DNA of 64,000 nucleotides from the NCBI RefSeq assembly GCF_014646115.1, contig NZ_BMMV01000016.1:1-64000 (forward strand), in the 5' to 3' direction. The position numbers and the translations under genes are program-made. Each line of letters begins with the position of its first letter. The first letter of the stretch is position 1. Under the pieces are notes generated by a model that had not been told where the DNA came from, did no database searches, and saw only the letters and a program-made list of their open reading frames with translations. Below, in pieces: positions 26,415-35,447 of this stretch. Source of the stretch: Streptomyces camponoticapitis. GTDB taxonomy: Bacteria > Actinomycetota > Actinomycetes > Streptomycetales > Streptomycetaceae.

Positions 26415-27683
26415 CTAGGAGCGACCCTGGTACTTCGCGGCGGATACCCGGACCGCACCGAGCTTGCCGTACAGCCTGTTGCCCGGACAGTCGGTCACGA
26501 ACCCGTCCCGGTGACCCGAGACCGCGTTCATGCTCACCTTCTTGCCCTTCTTGTACTTGTTGCTTCCGCCCGAGGTCATCGTGACCTTGCCCTTCGGGTT
26601 GATCCCGTGCAGCCCGAGCTTCCAGGCGCTGAGCCTGGCGACCGCCGTCGTCACGGCCGCCGGCGGGTTGACGGTCGAGTACGACCCGAGGACGGCGATG
26701 CCCGTGCTGTTCGTGTTGAAGCCGAGCGTGTGCGCGCCCATGACGGGCTTCGTCACGCCCCCGGCGCGACCCTCGTAGATGTTTCCGCACTTGTCGACGG
26801 CGAAGTTGTAGCCGATGTCCCGCCAGCCGCTGCTCGTCACGTGGTAGCGGTAGATACCGCGGATGACGGAGGGCGCCTGCTTGCAGGTGTAGTTGTTGCC
26901 CGTCGCGCTGTGATGGACGAAGACCGCCTTCACCGTCTTCGTGTAGCCGAACTTGCGTTCACGCAGCTTCTCGTTCGCGCCCCACCCCTTGCGCGAGACG
27001 ATCTTCGGGCGCGGGGCCTTGTACGGCTTCGCGGCAGCTCCGGTACCGCTGCCGCCCTCAGACGTGGCCGGGTTGTCGGAGTCGGCCCCCTGGCCGCGCG
27101 ACGCGTCGGCCTCCGTCACCGGCAGTTGCTCCGGCGCCTCCCCCGGGTCGACCAGTTCCAGGCTCAGCCCGTGCGGCAGCGGCGGGCGTACGGGACGAGA
27201 CTCAGGGCGGGCGTCCGGGTTCCCGTCCGCCCGGACCCGTACCTGGACACCGTCCGACGGCCCGACCCACAGCGGCGCGGTGGAGCCCCGCACGGTGCCG
27301 GACTCGCGTTCCGACGTACCGCGATCCGCGCCGTGCTCGGCGTCGTGGGTCTCCAGGCGCTGCCAGCGGGACCAGCTACCGGTCTTGGCGGACCGGCTTC
27401 TGACCTGGACCGAGCCGTGGAGTTCGGCGTCCGCGTCGTCCCAGACGACACCGACGAGCGAGAAGGGCTGGACGTCCTGCTTGGGCAGCCCCTGCTCGGT
27501 GACTTCACCGGAGGAACGTTCGGGGTCGAGCGGGACCAGTGGCAGCGACTCGGTGGAGCCCGGCAGGGGTGAGCCCGCCCGGGTGTCCTGGGGAGCCGCC
27601 ACGGCCCCGGAGGGCAGGGAGAGCGGGAGTACGAGTGCCGCGGCGCAGGCGACGCCGATCGAGGAAGACAGGAATAGACGCAT
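26415..27683 (-). CDS. Secreted peptidoglycan-recognition N-acetylmuramoyl-L-alanine amidase
   Basis: A 422-residue exported protein. MRLFLSSSIGVACAAALVLPLSL is a signal peptide ending near AVAA. A beta-rich middle segment (about 60-215) precedes the amidase/PGRP domain (about 240-422), which has the zinc ligands in FVHHSATG, the H of GAHTLGFN, and the SGHRDGFVTDCPG end. It should cut the bond between muramic acid and the stem peptide. ATG at 27683 is chosen because the signal peptide begins there. It follows the nucleotidyltransferase on the opposite side of a 63-base gap. Confidence 0.92.
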   Translation of the reverse strand: MRLFLSSSIGVACAAALVLPLSLPSGAVAAPQDTRAGSPLPGSTESLPLVPLDPERSSGEVTEQGLPKQDVQPFSLVGVVWDDADAELHGSVQVRSRSAKTGSWSRWQRLETHDAEHGADRGTSERESGTVRGSTAPLWVGPSDGVQVRVRADGNPDARPESRPVRPPLPHGLSLELVDPGEAPEQLPVTEADASRGQGADSDNPATSEGGSGTGAAAKPYKAPRPKIVSRKGWGANEKLRERKFGYTKTVKAVFVHHSATGNNYTCKQAPSVIRGIYRYHVTSSGWRDIGYNFAVDKCGNIYEGRAGGVTKPVMGAHTLGFNTNSTGIAVLGSYSTVNPPAAVTTAVARLSAWKLGLHGINPKGKVTMTSGGSNKYKKGKKVSMNAVSGHRDGFVTDCPGNRLYGKLGAVRVSAAKYQGRS

Positions 27684-27820
27684 GTGCCGATCGTGCGGCC
27701 GCGGGGCGGTGGCCGCCTTCCGGGAACAACGGCGGAAACTGACGGGCCATCGGACCAATCGGTGGACGGCGTCACCGGTACGGCGGTGCGCGCCCGGCCG
27801 CCCCGCGTACCCTTGCCCGG

Positions 27821-28585
27821 GTGAACGCCAGCGACCGCACCCCCGCCGACCTGCTGCGATCCGCCCTCGCCACGGATCCGGCCCGCCCCTTGGTCACCTT
27901 CTACGACGATGCCACCGGTGAACGCGTGGAATTGTCCGTGGCCACGTTCGCCAATTGGGTGTCCAAGACCGCCAACCTCCTCCAGGGCGACCTCGCCGCC
28001 GCGCCCGGGGACCGGCTCGCGCTGCTGCTGCCGGCGCACTGGCAGACCGCGGTCTGGCTGCTCGCCTGTTCCTCGGTCGGAGTGACCGTCGAGATCGGCG
28101 GCGACCCGGCCGGCGCGGACCTCGTCGTCACCGGCCCCGACACGCTGGACGCCGCCCGAGCCTGCCGTGGCGAACGGCTGGCCCTCGCGCTGCGTCCGCT
28201 CGGCGGCCGCTTCCCGCGGACGCCCGACGGTTTCGCGGACTACGCGGTCGAGGTGCCCGGCCAGGGCGACCGTTTCGCGCCGTTCGAGCCGGTGGACCCG
28301 GACGCCCCCGCGCTGGTCGTCGCGGGTACGGAGCTGACGGCCGCCCAGCTCGTCGAGCGCTCCCGCGCCGACGCGGCGGCCCTCGGTCTGACGGCGCCCG
28401 GCAGCCGGCTGCTGTCCGGTAAGCCGTACGACACGTGGGACGGGTTGTCGGCCGGGCTGTACGCACCGCTCGCCGCCGGGTCGTCGGTGGTGCTCTGCCG
28501 CAATCTGGACCAGCTGCCGGCGGAAGGGCTGGCCAAGCGGGTCGAGAGCGAGCGGGTCACGGCCACGGCGGAGGGCAAGGGCTGA
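27821..28585 (+). CDS. TIGR03089 family protein (truncated acyl-CoA ligase-like)
   Basis: A 254-residue protein resembling the first part of an AMP-binding acyl-CoA ligase: an N-terminal region with GDRLALLLPAHWQTAVWLLA and a VVAGTELTAAQLVERS segment, but no adenylation P-loop or C-terminal lid domain. Family members of this length occur throughout actinobacteria and are not damaged genes. The function is unknown. The GTG start at 27821 lies a few bases after a weak CCCGGG region with no strong ribosome site. Confidence 0.85.
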   Translation: MNASDRTPADLLRSALATDPARPLVTFYDDATGERVELSVATFANWVSKTANLLQGDLAAAPGDRLALLLPAHWQTAVWLLACSSVGVTVEIGGDPAGADLVVTGPDTLDAARACRGERLALALRPLGGRFPRTPDGFADYAVEVPGQGDRFAPFEPVDPDAPALVVAGTELTAAQLVERSRADAAALGLTAPGSRLLSGKPYDTWDGLSAGLYAPLAAGSSVVLCRNLDQLPAEGLAKRVESERVTATAEGKG

Positions 28586-28776
28586 GCGTTCGGGATACCG
28601 TCCGGTCGGCGACACGGTGACCTGACGGCCCGACGGGTTCCGGCTCCGAACGCCGCCTCCGGTAGATGATCGTCGGTAGTTCTAGTTCAGTGCACAACCA
28701 AGTGTGCGATTCAGCCGTCTACCCCTGAAACCGGCGGAGCCGTACGCCGCCGACGCCATGAAGGATGGACTTCGCC

Positions 28777-30153
28777 GTGACCGACAGCGCTGGCACGCCG
28801 CCCGAACCGGACCCCCGGGCAGACGACGAGCCGCCGACCGCGTCGCCCGGGTCGGACGGCGACGCGAACCCGGACGAGAACGAGACCGCGAGCTCGACAG
28901 AGAGCGGGAGTGGGAGCGGGAGCCACAGCGGCAACAACGGCAACGGCAGCGGCAAGGACGGTGAGAAGCCGGAGGGCGAGTCACCCGGCGACCCCGACCC
29001 CGACCCCGCCGCCCCCCGCAAACGCCACTGGCTCCGCTGGACCGCCCTCGGCACCTCCGTCGTCGTCCTCGCAGCCGCCGGAGTCGGCTGGTGGTTCTAC
29101 CAGAAGCTCGACAGCAACATCACCACCGACACGACCGCCGCCGCCGAGCTGCGTACGTACGAGAAGGAACGCCCCCGGCCCATCGCCGTCGACGCGAAGA
29201 ACATCCTGCTCATCGGCTCCGACACCCGCGCGGGCGCGGGCAACGGCAAGTACGGCCGGGACGACGGCGGCTCGCAGCGCTCCGACACCACGATCCTGCT
29301 GCACCTGGCCGCCGACCGGCAGAGCGCGACCGCCGTATCCATTCCGCGCGACCTGATGGTCGAGATCCCGAGCTGCCTCACCTCGGACGGCAGACGCTCC
29401 AAGAAGCAGTCCGCGCAGTTCAACTGGGCCTTCCAGTTCGGCGGTACGGCGTGTTCGATCCGTACGGTCGAGAAGCTCACCGGCATTCGCATCGACCACT
29501 ACATGGTGATCGACTTCAGCGGCTTCAAAGACATGGTGGACGCGGTCGACGGTGTCGACGTCTGCCTCAAGCGGCCCGTCGACGACGTCGACGCGCATCT
29601 GAAGCTGCCGGCGGGCAAGCAGACCCTCAGCGGTGAGGAAGCCCTCGGTTTCGTACGGGCGCGCAAGACCATCGGCGACGGCAGCGACACCGAACGGATG
29701 GAGCGCCAGCAGCAGTTCCTCGGGTCTCTCGTCAGGAAGGTGCAGAGCAACGGTGTTCTGCTCAATCCCGCACGGCTGTATCCGGTACTGGACGCGGCGA
29801 CCAAGTCCCTGACGACCGACCCCGGTCTGAACACGCTCAAGGACCTTTACGACCTGGCGCGCGGCCTGCGGAACGTACCGACGGAAAAGGTGCAGTTCAT
29901 GACGGTCCCACGCCAGCCCTATGTCAATGATCCGAATCGTGACGAACTCGTACAGCCGGACGCGGGGCGCCTTTTCTCGCAACTGCGCAAGGACGAGCCG
30001 GTCTCGATCGCTCCCGCCGGGGAGAAGGAGAACACACAGCGTGACGAGGGAAGTTCGGAAACGGACGAGAAACCGGACGGCCCCGGATCGTCGAACGCCA
30101 CTCCGACCCCGAGTTTCCCGGGCACAAATGCCGCCGCCGGACTGTGCGAGTAA
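28777..30153 (+). CDS. LCP family glycopolymer transferase 1
   Basis: A 458-residue LytR-CpsA-Psr protein. An acidic, Ser/Gly-rich cytoplasmic segment (about 1-85) precedes one membrane helix (WTALGTSVVVLAAAGVGWWF), then the extracellular LCP domain with NILLIGSDTRAG, DTTILLHLAADR, SIPRDLMVEIP, GIRIDHYMVIDF and GFVRARKT. LCP enzymes move teichoic-acid-like or other lipid-linked glycans to peptidoglycan. There is no LytR_C domain, only a Ser/Thr/Pro tail. The GTG at 28777 sits 11 bases after AAGGA; the in-frame ATG at 28765 overlaps that site, so GTG is preferred. Confidence 0.9.
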   Translation: MTDSAGTPPEPDPRADDEPPTASPGSDGDANPDENETASSTESGSGSGSHSGNNGNGSGKDGEKPEGESPGDPDPDPAAPRKRHWLRWTALGTSVVVLAAAGVGWWFYQKLDSNITTDTTAAAELRTYEKERPRPIAVDAKNILLIGSDTRAGAGNGKYGRDDGGSQRSDTTILLHLAADRQSATAVSIPRDLMVEIPSCLTSDGRRSKKQSAQFNWAFQFGGTACSIRTVEKLTGIRIDHYMVIDFSGFKDMVDAVDGVDVCLKRPVDDVDAHLKLPAGKQTLSGEEALGFVRARKTIGDGSDTERMERQQQFLGSLVRKVQSNGVLLNPARLYPVLDAATKSLTTDPGLNTLKDLYDLARGLRNVPTEKVQFMTVPRQPYVNDPNRDELVQPDAGRLFSQLRKDEPVSIAPAGEKENTQRDEGSSETDEKPDGPGSSNATPTPSFPGTNAAAGLCE

Positions 30154-30260
30154 AAGGAATACCAAGGAGTCGTCGGCAGTCTATGACGATTGGGCAGATT
30201 GCCCCCTTGTAAGAGGAGTCGAATTTGTCACCGGCGTCGCTCGACGCTGAACTGGGCGGA

Positions 30261-30266
30261 TAGTGT
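30261..30266 (+). promoter_or_regulatory. Possible -10 element of LCP gene 2 with upstream palindrome
   Basis: TAGTGT at 30261-30266 fits the Streptomyces vegetative -10, and a perfect 6-2-6 palindrome GCGTCG-CT-CGACGC (30234-30247) lies in the -35 area. There is no good -35 hexamer. The 224-base gap before LCP gene 2 suggests a separate promoter. Confidence 0.35.
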
Positions 30267-30377
30267 GACTCGATCCGGTTCATCGGACCGTGCGGTCGCG
30301 CACTGCCGGATCGAAAGACCGAGCGCCTTTGGGGGAAGAGGCGCTTCGCGTGGCACCGACGGAGGACTCAAGCAACC

Positions 30378-32264
30378 GTGGATGCGCATAGCCGTGGCGA
30401 GTCGGGCGGGATCGACCCCGCCGACCAGTGGGTACTCAACCCGCAGACCGGCAATTACGAATTGCGACTGAACCACTCCGAAGGGCAGCCGTCCGCCCCT
30501 TCCCGTGATGCGGGAAACGGGTCCGGCGCCCCTCGCCGGTCCAGAAACACGCCTCCCACGGACGACGGTTCGCCGCGCGGCCGATCCGCCAGGGACCGCA
30601 GGGCGCCCGGCGCCGCGGGAGCGGGTGCGGGCGCCGGAGCGGCAGCCGGAGCCGACGGCGCGAGTGACGGCGCCGGCGCGCGCATCCCCCGCGCCCGTAA
30701 CTCCTCCGGTTCCACCGGCGCTTCGGGTACGTCCCGCCGTGACGTACCCGGCCAGCGCGGCCGCCGTGCCGCGAACAACGCCGACAGCGGGGCCGCCGCC
30801 GCGGGCCGCCGCAAGCGCAAGGCCCCGTCGAAGTCCCGCAAGAAGAAGATTCTCGGCTGGACCGGCGGCATCACCGCGTTCGTCCTCATCGGTGGCGCGG
30901 GCGCGGCCTACTACGCGTACCAGGAGCTCAACGGCAACATCAAGACGATCGATGTCCAGGGTGCGGGCGGCGGCTTCAAGAAGGACCAGGCCGTCAACAT
31001 CCTGGTGATCGGCACCGACAAGCGCACCGGGGCCGGGAACGAGAGCTACGGCGACAAGAACAGCGTCGGCCACGCCGACACCACCATCCTCTTCCATGTC
31101 TCCAAGGACCGGACGAACGCGACCGCGCTCTCCATCCCCCGCGACCTGATCACCGACATCCCGGACTGCGAGACGAAGACCGAGGAAGGCACGAAGGTCA
31201 TCCCCGGCGAGCAGGGCGTCCGGTTCAACACCAGCCTCGGCCAGGCCGAGCGCGACCCGGGCTGCACGATGCGCACGGTCGAGGAGCTGACCGGCCTGCC
31301 GGTCCACCACTTCATGATGGCGGACTTCAACGCGGTGAAGACACTGACGAGCGCGGTGGGCGGCGTGGAGGTGTGCGTCGCCAAGGACGTCGACGACCCC
31401 GACTCGCATCTGAAACTGACCAAGGGCAAGCACGTGATCAAGGGCGAGCAGGCTCTCGCCTTCGTCCGTACACGGCACAGCTTCGGCAACGAGAGCGACC
31501 TCGACCGGATCCAGACCCAGCAGCAGTTCCTGGGCTCCCTGATCCGGAAGATGAAGTCGAGCGAGACGCTCACCAATCCCGCGAAGCTGTGGGACCTGGC
31601 GACGGCGGCCACCGACGCGCTCACGGTCGACACCGGGATCGGCAGCATCGAGAAGCTGCGCGACGTCGGTATGGAGCTGGCCAAGGTCAATCCGAAGAAC
31701 ATCAGCTTCACCACGCTGCCTGTCATAGACAACCCGGCCGAAGTCGTGAAGGCGACGGTCGTGGTCAACGAGGCGCAGGCGAAGCCGCTCTTCGCGATGA
31801 TGCAGAGCGACACCTCCCTCACCGAGGTGAAGCAGAAGGAGAAGGCCGCCAAGAGCAAGCAGGCGGCGCTTCTGAAGGGAACCAAGGCGGACCCCGCCGA
31901 TGTCAGGGTCGATGTGTTCAACGGTGGCGGGCCGCAGGGTTCCGCCCAGGAGACGCTCGCCTGGCTGCAGAACGAGGAAGGCGTCAACAAGTCCACCAAC
32001 AAGGGCAACGCGCCCGAGGACTTGGCCAAGACATCGCTGGAGTACGCGCCCAACCAGGCCGACCAGGCCCGCCGTCTCGCGGACATGATGGGCCTTCCCG
32101 CCGAAGCGATGAAGCCGGGCAAGGAGGACGCCGTGGGGCTGGAGGCGATGACCCTCACCCTCGGCGCGGACTTCAAGGGCGCGGGGATTCCCATCGTCGG
32201 ACCGGCAAAGGCGCCGGAAGGCGTGCAGAAGGTGGAAGCGGACAAGCAAGTGTGCGCCAAGTGA
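30378..32264 (+). CDS. LCP family glycopolymer transferase 2 with LytR_C domain
   Basis: A 628-residue protein, the longest of the five LCPs. A disordered, Ala/Gly/Arg-rich cytoplasmic region of about 150 residues leads to a membrane helix (GGITAFVLIGGAGAAYYAY), followed by the LCP domain (VNILVIGTDKRTG, ADTTILFHVSKDR, SIPRDLITDIPDC, LPVHHFMMADF, FVRTRHSFG). A C-terminal LytR_C-like domain begins near VRVDVFNGGG. The GTG at 30378 has GGAGG eight or more bases upstream. Its parts match LCP 3 and 4 more than LCP 1 and 5. Confidence 0.93.
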   Translation: MDAHSRGESGGIDPADQWVLNPQTGNYELRLNHSEGQPSAPSRDAGNGSGAPRRSRNTPPTDDGSPRGRSARDRRAPGAAGAGAGAGAAAGADGASDGAGARIPRARNSSGSTGASGTSRRDVPGQRGRRAANNADSGAAAAGRRKRKAPSKSRKKKILGWTGGITAFVLIGGAGAAYYAYQELNGNIKTIDVQGAGGGFKKDQAVNILVIGTDKRTGAGNESYGDKNSVGHADTTILFHVSKDRTNATALSIPRDLITDIPDCETKTEEGTKVIPGEQGVRFNTSLGQAERDPGCTMRTVEELTGLPVHHFMMADFNAVKTLTSAVGGVEVCVAKDVDDPDSHLKLTKGKHVIKGEQALAFVRTRHSFGNESDLDRIQTQQQFLGSLIRKMKSSETLTNPAKLWDLATAATDALTVDTGIGSIEKLRDVGMELAKVNPKNISFTTLPVIDNPAEVVKATVVVNEAQAKPLFAMMQSDTSLTEVKQKEKAAKSKQAALLKGTKADPADVRVDVFNGGGPQGSAQETLAWLQNEEGVNKSTNKGNAPEDLAKTSLEYAPNQADQARRLADMMGLPAEAMKPGKEDAVGLEAMTLTLGADFKGAGIPIVGPAKAPEGVQKVEADKQVCAK

Positions 32265-32268
32265 GCCC

Positions 32269-32289
32269 GGCTCCGGCAGGCCCGGAGCC
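32269..32289 (+). terminator. Short hairpin between LCP genes 2 and 3
   Basis: GGCTCCGG-CAGGC-CCGGAGCC starts five bases after the stop of LCP 2: a perfect 8-bp stem with a 5-base loop. The next gene begins about 45 bases further on, so it may be only a partial terminator. Confidence 0.5.
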
Positions 32290-32335
32290 CCGACTCGTGC
32301 GGAGCGCCTGAACGACAGGGGTAGGGGGGTACGGA

Positions 32336-34096
32336 GTGGGGCAGAGCATGCGCAGACCCGGGACGCGGCAACGCGTCCCGCACGCCCGCGAGTTGGGCTG
32401 GGACGACAGTCTGTACGAGGACGGTCCGGGCGACACGGCCGGTCCTGACGGGGCGTCAGGCGGAGGGAACGGCGGCGCCGGTCCCGGTGACGGTTCCGTC
32501 TCCCCCTCCGGCGACGGTGCCGCCGCCGGCGGTGAGGGTGGTGACCGCTCCGGCCGGAAGAGAAAGGGCGGCTCCCGCCGCAACGGCTCACGCCCGCGCA
32601 ACCGCCGCGGCAAGCGCCGAATACTTCTCTGGGTCTCCGCCGCCCTCGCCCTGCTGGTCCTCGGTACGGCCGGCGCCGGATACCTCTACTACCGTCATCT
32701 GGACGGCAAGCTCAAGAAGGAAGACCTGACGCTCGGCGACAAGCCGATGGCCGACCACAAGGCCAACTCCGCGGGCCAGACCCCGCTCAACATCCTTCTC
32801 ATCGGCTCCGACGCCCGGGACTCCAAGGAGAACCAGAAGCTCGGCGGCGCCAAGGACACCTTCGGCGGCACGCCTCTCGCCGACGTACAGATGCTGCTCC
32901 ATGTCTCGGCCGACCGCAGCAACATGTCGGTCGTCAGCATGCCGCGCGACACCATGCTGAAGATGCCCAAGTGCACGGACCCGGACACCCGCGAGGTGTA
33001 CCCGGCGAGCACGGACAACGTACAGACCAACGAGAGCCTGGGGCGCGGGGGTCCCGGGTGCACCGTGGCCACCTGGTACGAGCTGACCGGCATCACCATC
33101 GACCACTTCATGATGATCGACTTCGCGGGTGTGGTGTCGATGGCCGACGCCATCGGCGGCGTGCCGGTCTGCGTCCAGGCGAACGTCCACTCCCGCAACG
33201 CCGAGGGCAAGGGCTCGGGGCTGAAGCTCAAGAAGGGCGAGAACGTCATCCAGGGCGAGCAGGCCCTCCAGTGGCTGCGTACGCGTTACGGCTTCGAGGA
33301 CGGAAGCGACCTCGCCCGTACCCACGCCCAGCACATGTACATGAACTCGATGGTCCGGGAGCTGCGCAAGGGCGCCAAGCTGACCGACCCCGGAAAGCTG
33401 ATGAGCCTCGCCGAGGCGGCCACCGACGCGCTGACCGTCGACAAGGGCCTCGGCGGCGTCAAGAAGCTGTACGACCTGGCGGAAGAGCTCAAGAAGGTCC
33501 CCACGAACCGCATCACGATGGCGACGATGCCCAACGTGTACGGCGAGGGCACCCAGGCCGGGCGGGTCTTCCCGAAGCCCGGCGACGCCGAGCAGCTGTT
33601 CACCATGGTCCGCGACGACGTGCCGCTCGACGGCAAGGCGTCCAAGCGCAAGCCCCCGGCCGAGACCAAGGACCCGGCGGCGGCTCCGGCCGACACCGGG
33701 GTGCTCGTACGCAACGGCACCGGGAGCACCACGCAGGCGCCGACGCCGCAGCGGGCCACGGCGGTGGCGGGACTGCTCGTCGGCAAGGGCTATACGAAGG
33801 CCGTGTCCGACTCGACGCCCGATCCCACCGAACGCACCCAAGTCCTGTTCCCCAGCGCCGACTTGGAGGGCGACGCGCAGGCGGTCGCCAAGTCGCTCGG
33901 GATTCCGGTCTCCTCGGCGAAGAAGTCGGCGGACGTGTCGGGGGTCACGGTGGTCGTGGGCGCCGACTGGCGTTCCGGTGACACCTACCCGAAGTCGGCC
34001 GCGCCGGACGAGACGAAGACGCCGGACACGGCGCGTGCGCTCAACGGGGCCGACGAGACCGAGTGCATGGAGATCCAGCCCGGCTTCACCTTCTAG
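32336..34096 (+). CDS. LCP family glycopolymer transferase 3 with LytR_C domain
   Basis: A 586-residue protein. A basic and Gly-rich cytoplasmic stretch (1-95) ends in RKRR-type residues before the membrane helix (ILLWVSAALALLVLGTAGAGY). The LCP domain follows (LNILLIGSDARDS, LADVQMLLHVSADR, SMPRDTMLKMPKC, GITIDHFMMIDF, WLRTRYGFEDGSD), then a LytR_C domain from about GVLVRNGTGS to VVGADWRSGD. The start is GTG at 32336, with an in-frame ATG at 32348 as an alternative after GGAG. A hairpin terminator follows the stop. Confidence 0.93.
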   Translation: MGQSMRRPGTRQRVPHARELGWDDSLYEDGPGDTAGPDGASGGGNGGAGPGDGSVSPSGDGAAAGGEGGDRSGRKRKGGSRRNGSRPRNRRGKRRILLWVSAALALLVLGTAGAGYLYYRHLDGKLKKEDLTLGDKPMADHKANSAGQTPLNILLIGSDARDSKENQKLGGAKDTFGGTPLADVQMLLHVSADRSNMSVVSMPRDTMLKMPKCTDPDTREVYPASTDNVQTNESLGRGGPGCTVATWYELTGITIDHFMMIDFAGVVSMADAIGGVPVCVQANVHSRNAEGKGSGLKLKKGENVIQGEQALQWLRTRYGFEDGSDLARTHAQHMYMNSMVRELRKGAKLTDPGKLMSLAEAATDALTVDKGLGGVKKLYDLAEELKKVPTNRITMATMPNVYGEGTQAGRVFPKPGDAEQLFTMVRDDVPLDGKASKRKPPAETKDPAAAPADTGVLVRNGTGSTTQAPTPQRATAVAGLLVGKGYTKAVSDSTPDPTERTQVLFPSADLEGDAQAVAKSLGIPVSSAKKSADVSGVTVVVGADWRSGDTYPKSAAPDETKTPDTARALNGADETECMEIQPGFTF

Positions 34097-34117
34097 GGTG
34101 TGTTCCGGTGTACGACG

Positions 34118-34148
34118 AGGAGCCCCGGGCGACACGCCCGGGGCTCCT
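34118..34148 (+). terminator. Terminator after LCP gene 3
   Basis: AGGAGCCCCGGGCG pairs perfectly with CGCCCGGGGCTCCT around a 3-base ACA loop, 21 bases past the LCP 3 stop. Followed by TTCGT, it can also serve the convergent glycosyltransferase gene. Confidence 0.85.
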
Positions 34149-34154
34149 TCGTAC

Positions 34155-34229
34155 GTCACGGCGTCGTAGGTCACGGCGCCGTACGCAACAGCGCCGTGCA
34201 TGACGGCGCCGTACGTGACGGCCTCGCTC
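34155..34229. repeat. Five tandem copies of a 15-bp unit
   Basis: Units of the type GTCACGGCGCCGTAC follow each other without gaps from 34155 to 34229, between the terminator and the stop codon of the glycosyltransferase. The units differ at a few positions. No coding role is seen. Confidence 0.85.
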
Positions 34230-35259
34230 AGGCGGTCTGCTGGACCGCCGGGCGGCGGCTCGCGATGACCTTCCTGGCGAGCGAGCGCGGGCTGGTCAGG
34301 AAGCCGACCCCCCACGACATGTGCATCGTGGCGAGCGCGAGCGGGATCTGGAGCCGCGCCTTGAGCGGCAGGCCCCTGCCCGCCGGTATCGAGCCCGCGA
34401 CGATCGCGGCCAGATAGCCGCCGGGGACGATCAGCGCCCAGGGGGTGAGGGCCAGACCGACGACGAGACCCAGCGCGTTGGCGCTGACCGCGACCGGCGG
34501 CGCGAGGTAGCGCAGATTGATCGAGCCCGAGTGGAAGCGGGCGACGACATGGCGCCAACGGCCGTAGTCCTTGTACTGCTTGGCGAGCGCCCGGACGGAC
34601 GGCCGCGGCCGGTACTGGACACGCAGCTCGGGCGAGAACCAGATCTGACCGCCGGCCTCCCGGATCCGGAAGTTCAGCTCCCAGTCCTGGGCGCGGATGA
34701 ACTCCTCGTTGTAGCCGCCCTGCTGCTCCAGCGCCGCGCGCCGGAAGACTCCGAGATACACGGTCTCGGCGGGTCCCGCCTCGCCACCCGTGTGGAAGGC
34801 CGCGTTACCGACACCGATCTTGGAGGTCATCGCCGCCGCGACGGCGCGCTCCCAGTCGTTCTCGCCCTCGGCGTGCATGATGCCGCCGACGTTCTGCGCG
34901 CCCGTCTCCTCCAGGAGGCGTACGGCGGTCGCGATGTAGTTCGGCGAGAGCATGCCGTGGCCGTCCACGCGTACGACGACGGGGTGCTTCGATGCCTTGA
35001 TCGCCGCGTTGAGCGCCGCCGGCGTGCGACCGGTCGGATTGGGCACGGTCTGCACCCGCGCGCGGGCGCTGTCGGCGGTCTCGGTCACGAGTTCGGCCGC
35101 GATCTCGTCCGTACGGTCCGTGGACGGGCCGAGGGCGATGACCACTTCCATCTCGCCGTCGTACTCCTGCTCCAGGATGTGCCGGACGGAGTTCCGCAGA
35201 TGCCGCTCCTCGTTGAGCACCGGCATGATCACGGACACGGCTGGGGATTGGGCGGGCAT
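34228..35259 (-). CDS. Family 2 glycosyltransferase with membrane C-terminus
   Basis: A 343-residue GT-A fold enzyme. SVIMPVLNEERHLRNSVRHIL is the nucleotide-binding start, VVIALGPSTDRT and VVRVDGHGMLSP hold the acidic metal-site residues, and RAQDWELNFRI is the acceptor-side ED-type motif. Two or three hydrophobic helices near the C-terminus (about 255-320) anchor it in the membrane. The ATG at 35259 has GAAGGA six bases upstream. It resembles dTDP- or NDP-sugar transferases next to LCP genes and may build the glycan that the LCPs attach. Confidence 0.9.
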   Translation of the reverse strand: MPAQSPAVSVIMPVLNEERHLRNSVRHILEQEYDGEMEVVIALGPSTDRTDEIAAELVTETADSARARVQTVPNPTGRTPAALNAAIKASKHPVVVRVDGHGMLSPNYIATAVRLLEETGAQNVGGIMHAEGENDWERAVAAAMTSKIGVGNAAFHTGGEAGPAETVYLGVFRRAALEQQGGYNEEFIRAQDWELNFRIREAGGQIWFSPELRVQYRPRPSVRALAKQYKDYGRWRHVVARFHSGSINLRYLAPPVAVSANALGLVVGLALTPWALIVPGGYLAAIVAGSIPAGRGLPLKARLQIPLALATMHMSWGVGFLTSPRSLARKVIASRRPAVQQTA

Positions 35260-35447
35260 GTGATCCTTCGGGCGTCCGGAGGCGGGTTCTGGCACGCCAC
35301 GTTACCGCGAATGGGGGACCCCGACGCGCGTCGGGCGGGCTCAGCGCAAGGCTGCTGATCGTATGGGCCTACGTTGCGTCCCCTGGCCGCCCTCGCCCCG
35401 TCCCCCGGCAGTCCAGTCGTTCCCGTCACCCGCGGAGGTGTCCCCCC

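Noticed and set aside
24213..27572. A 1119-codon plus-strand open frame
   Set aside because: It runs antisense to three genes, has Arg/Gly/Pro-rich composition with no domain, and results from high GC.
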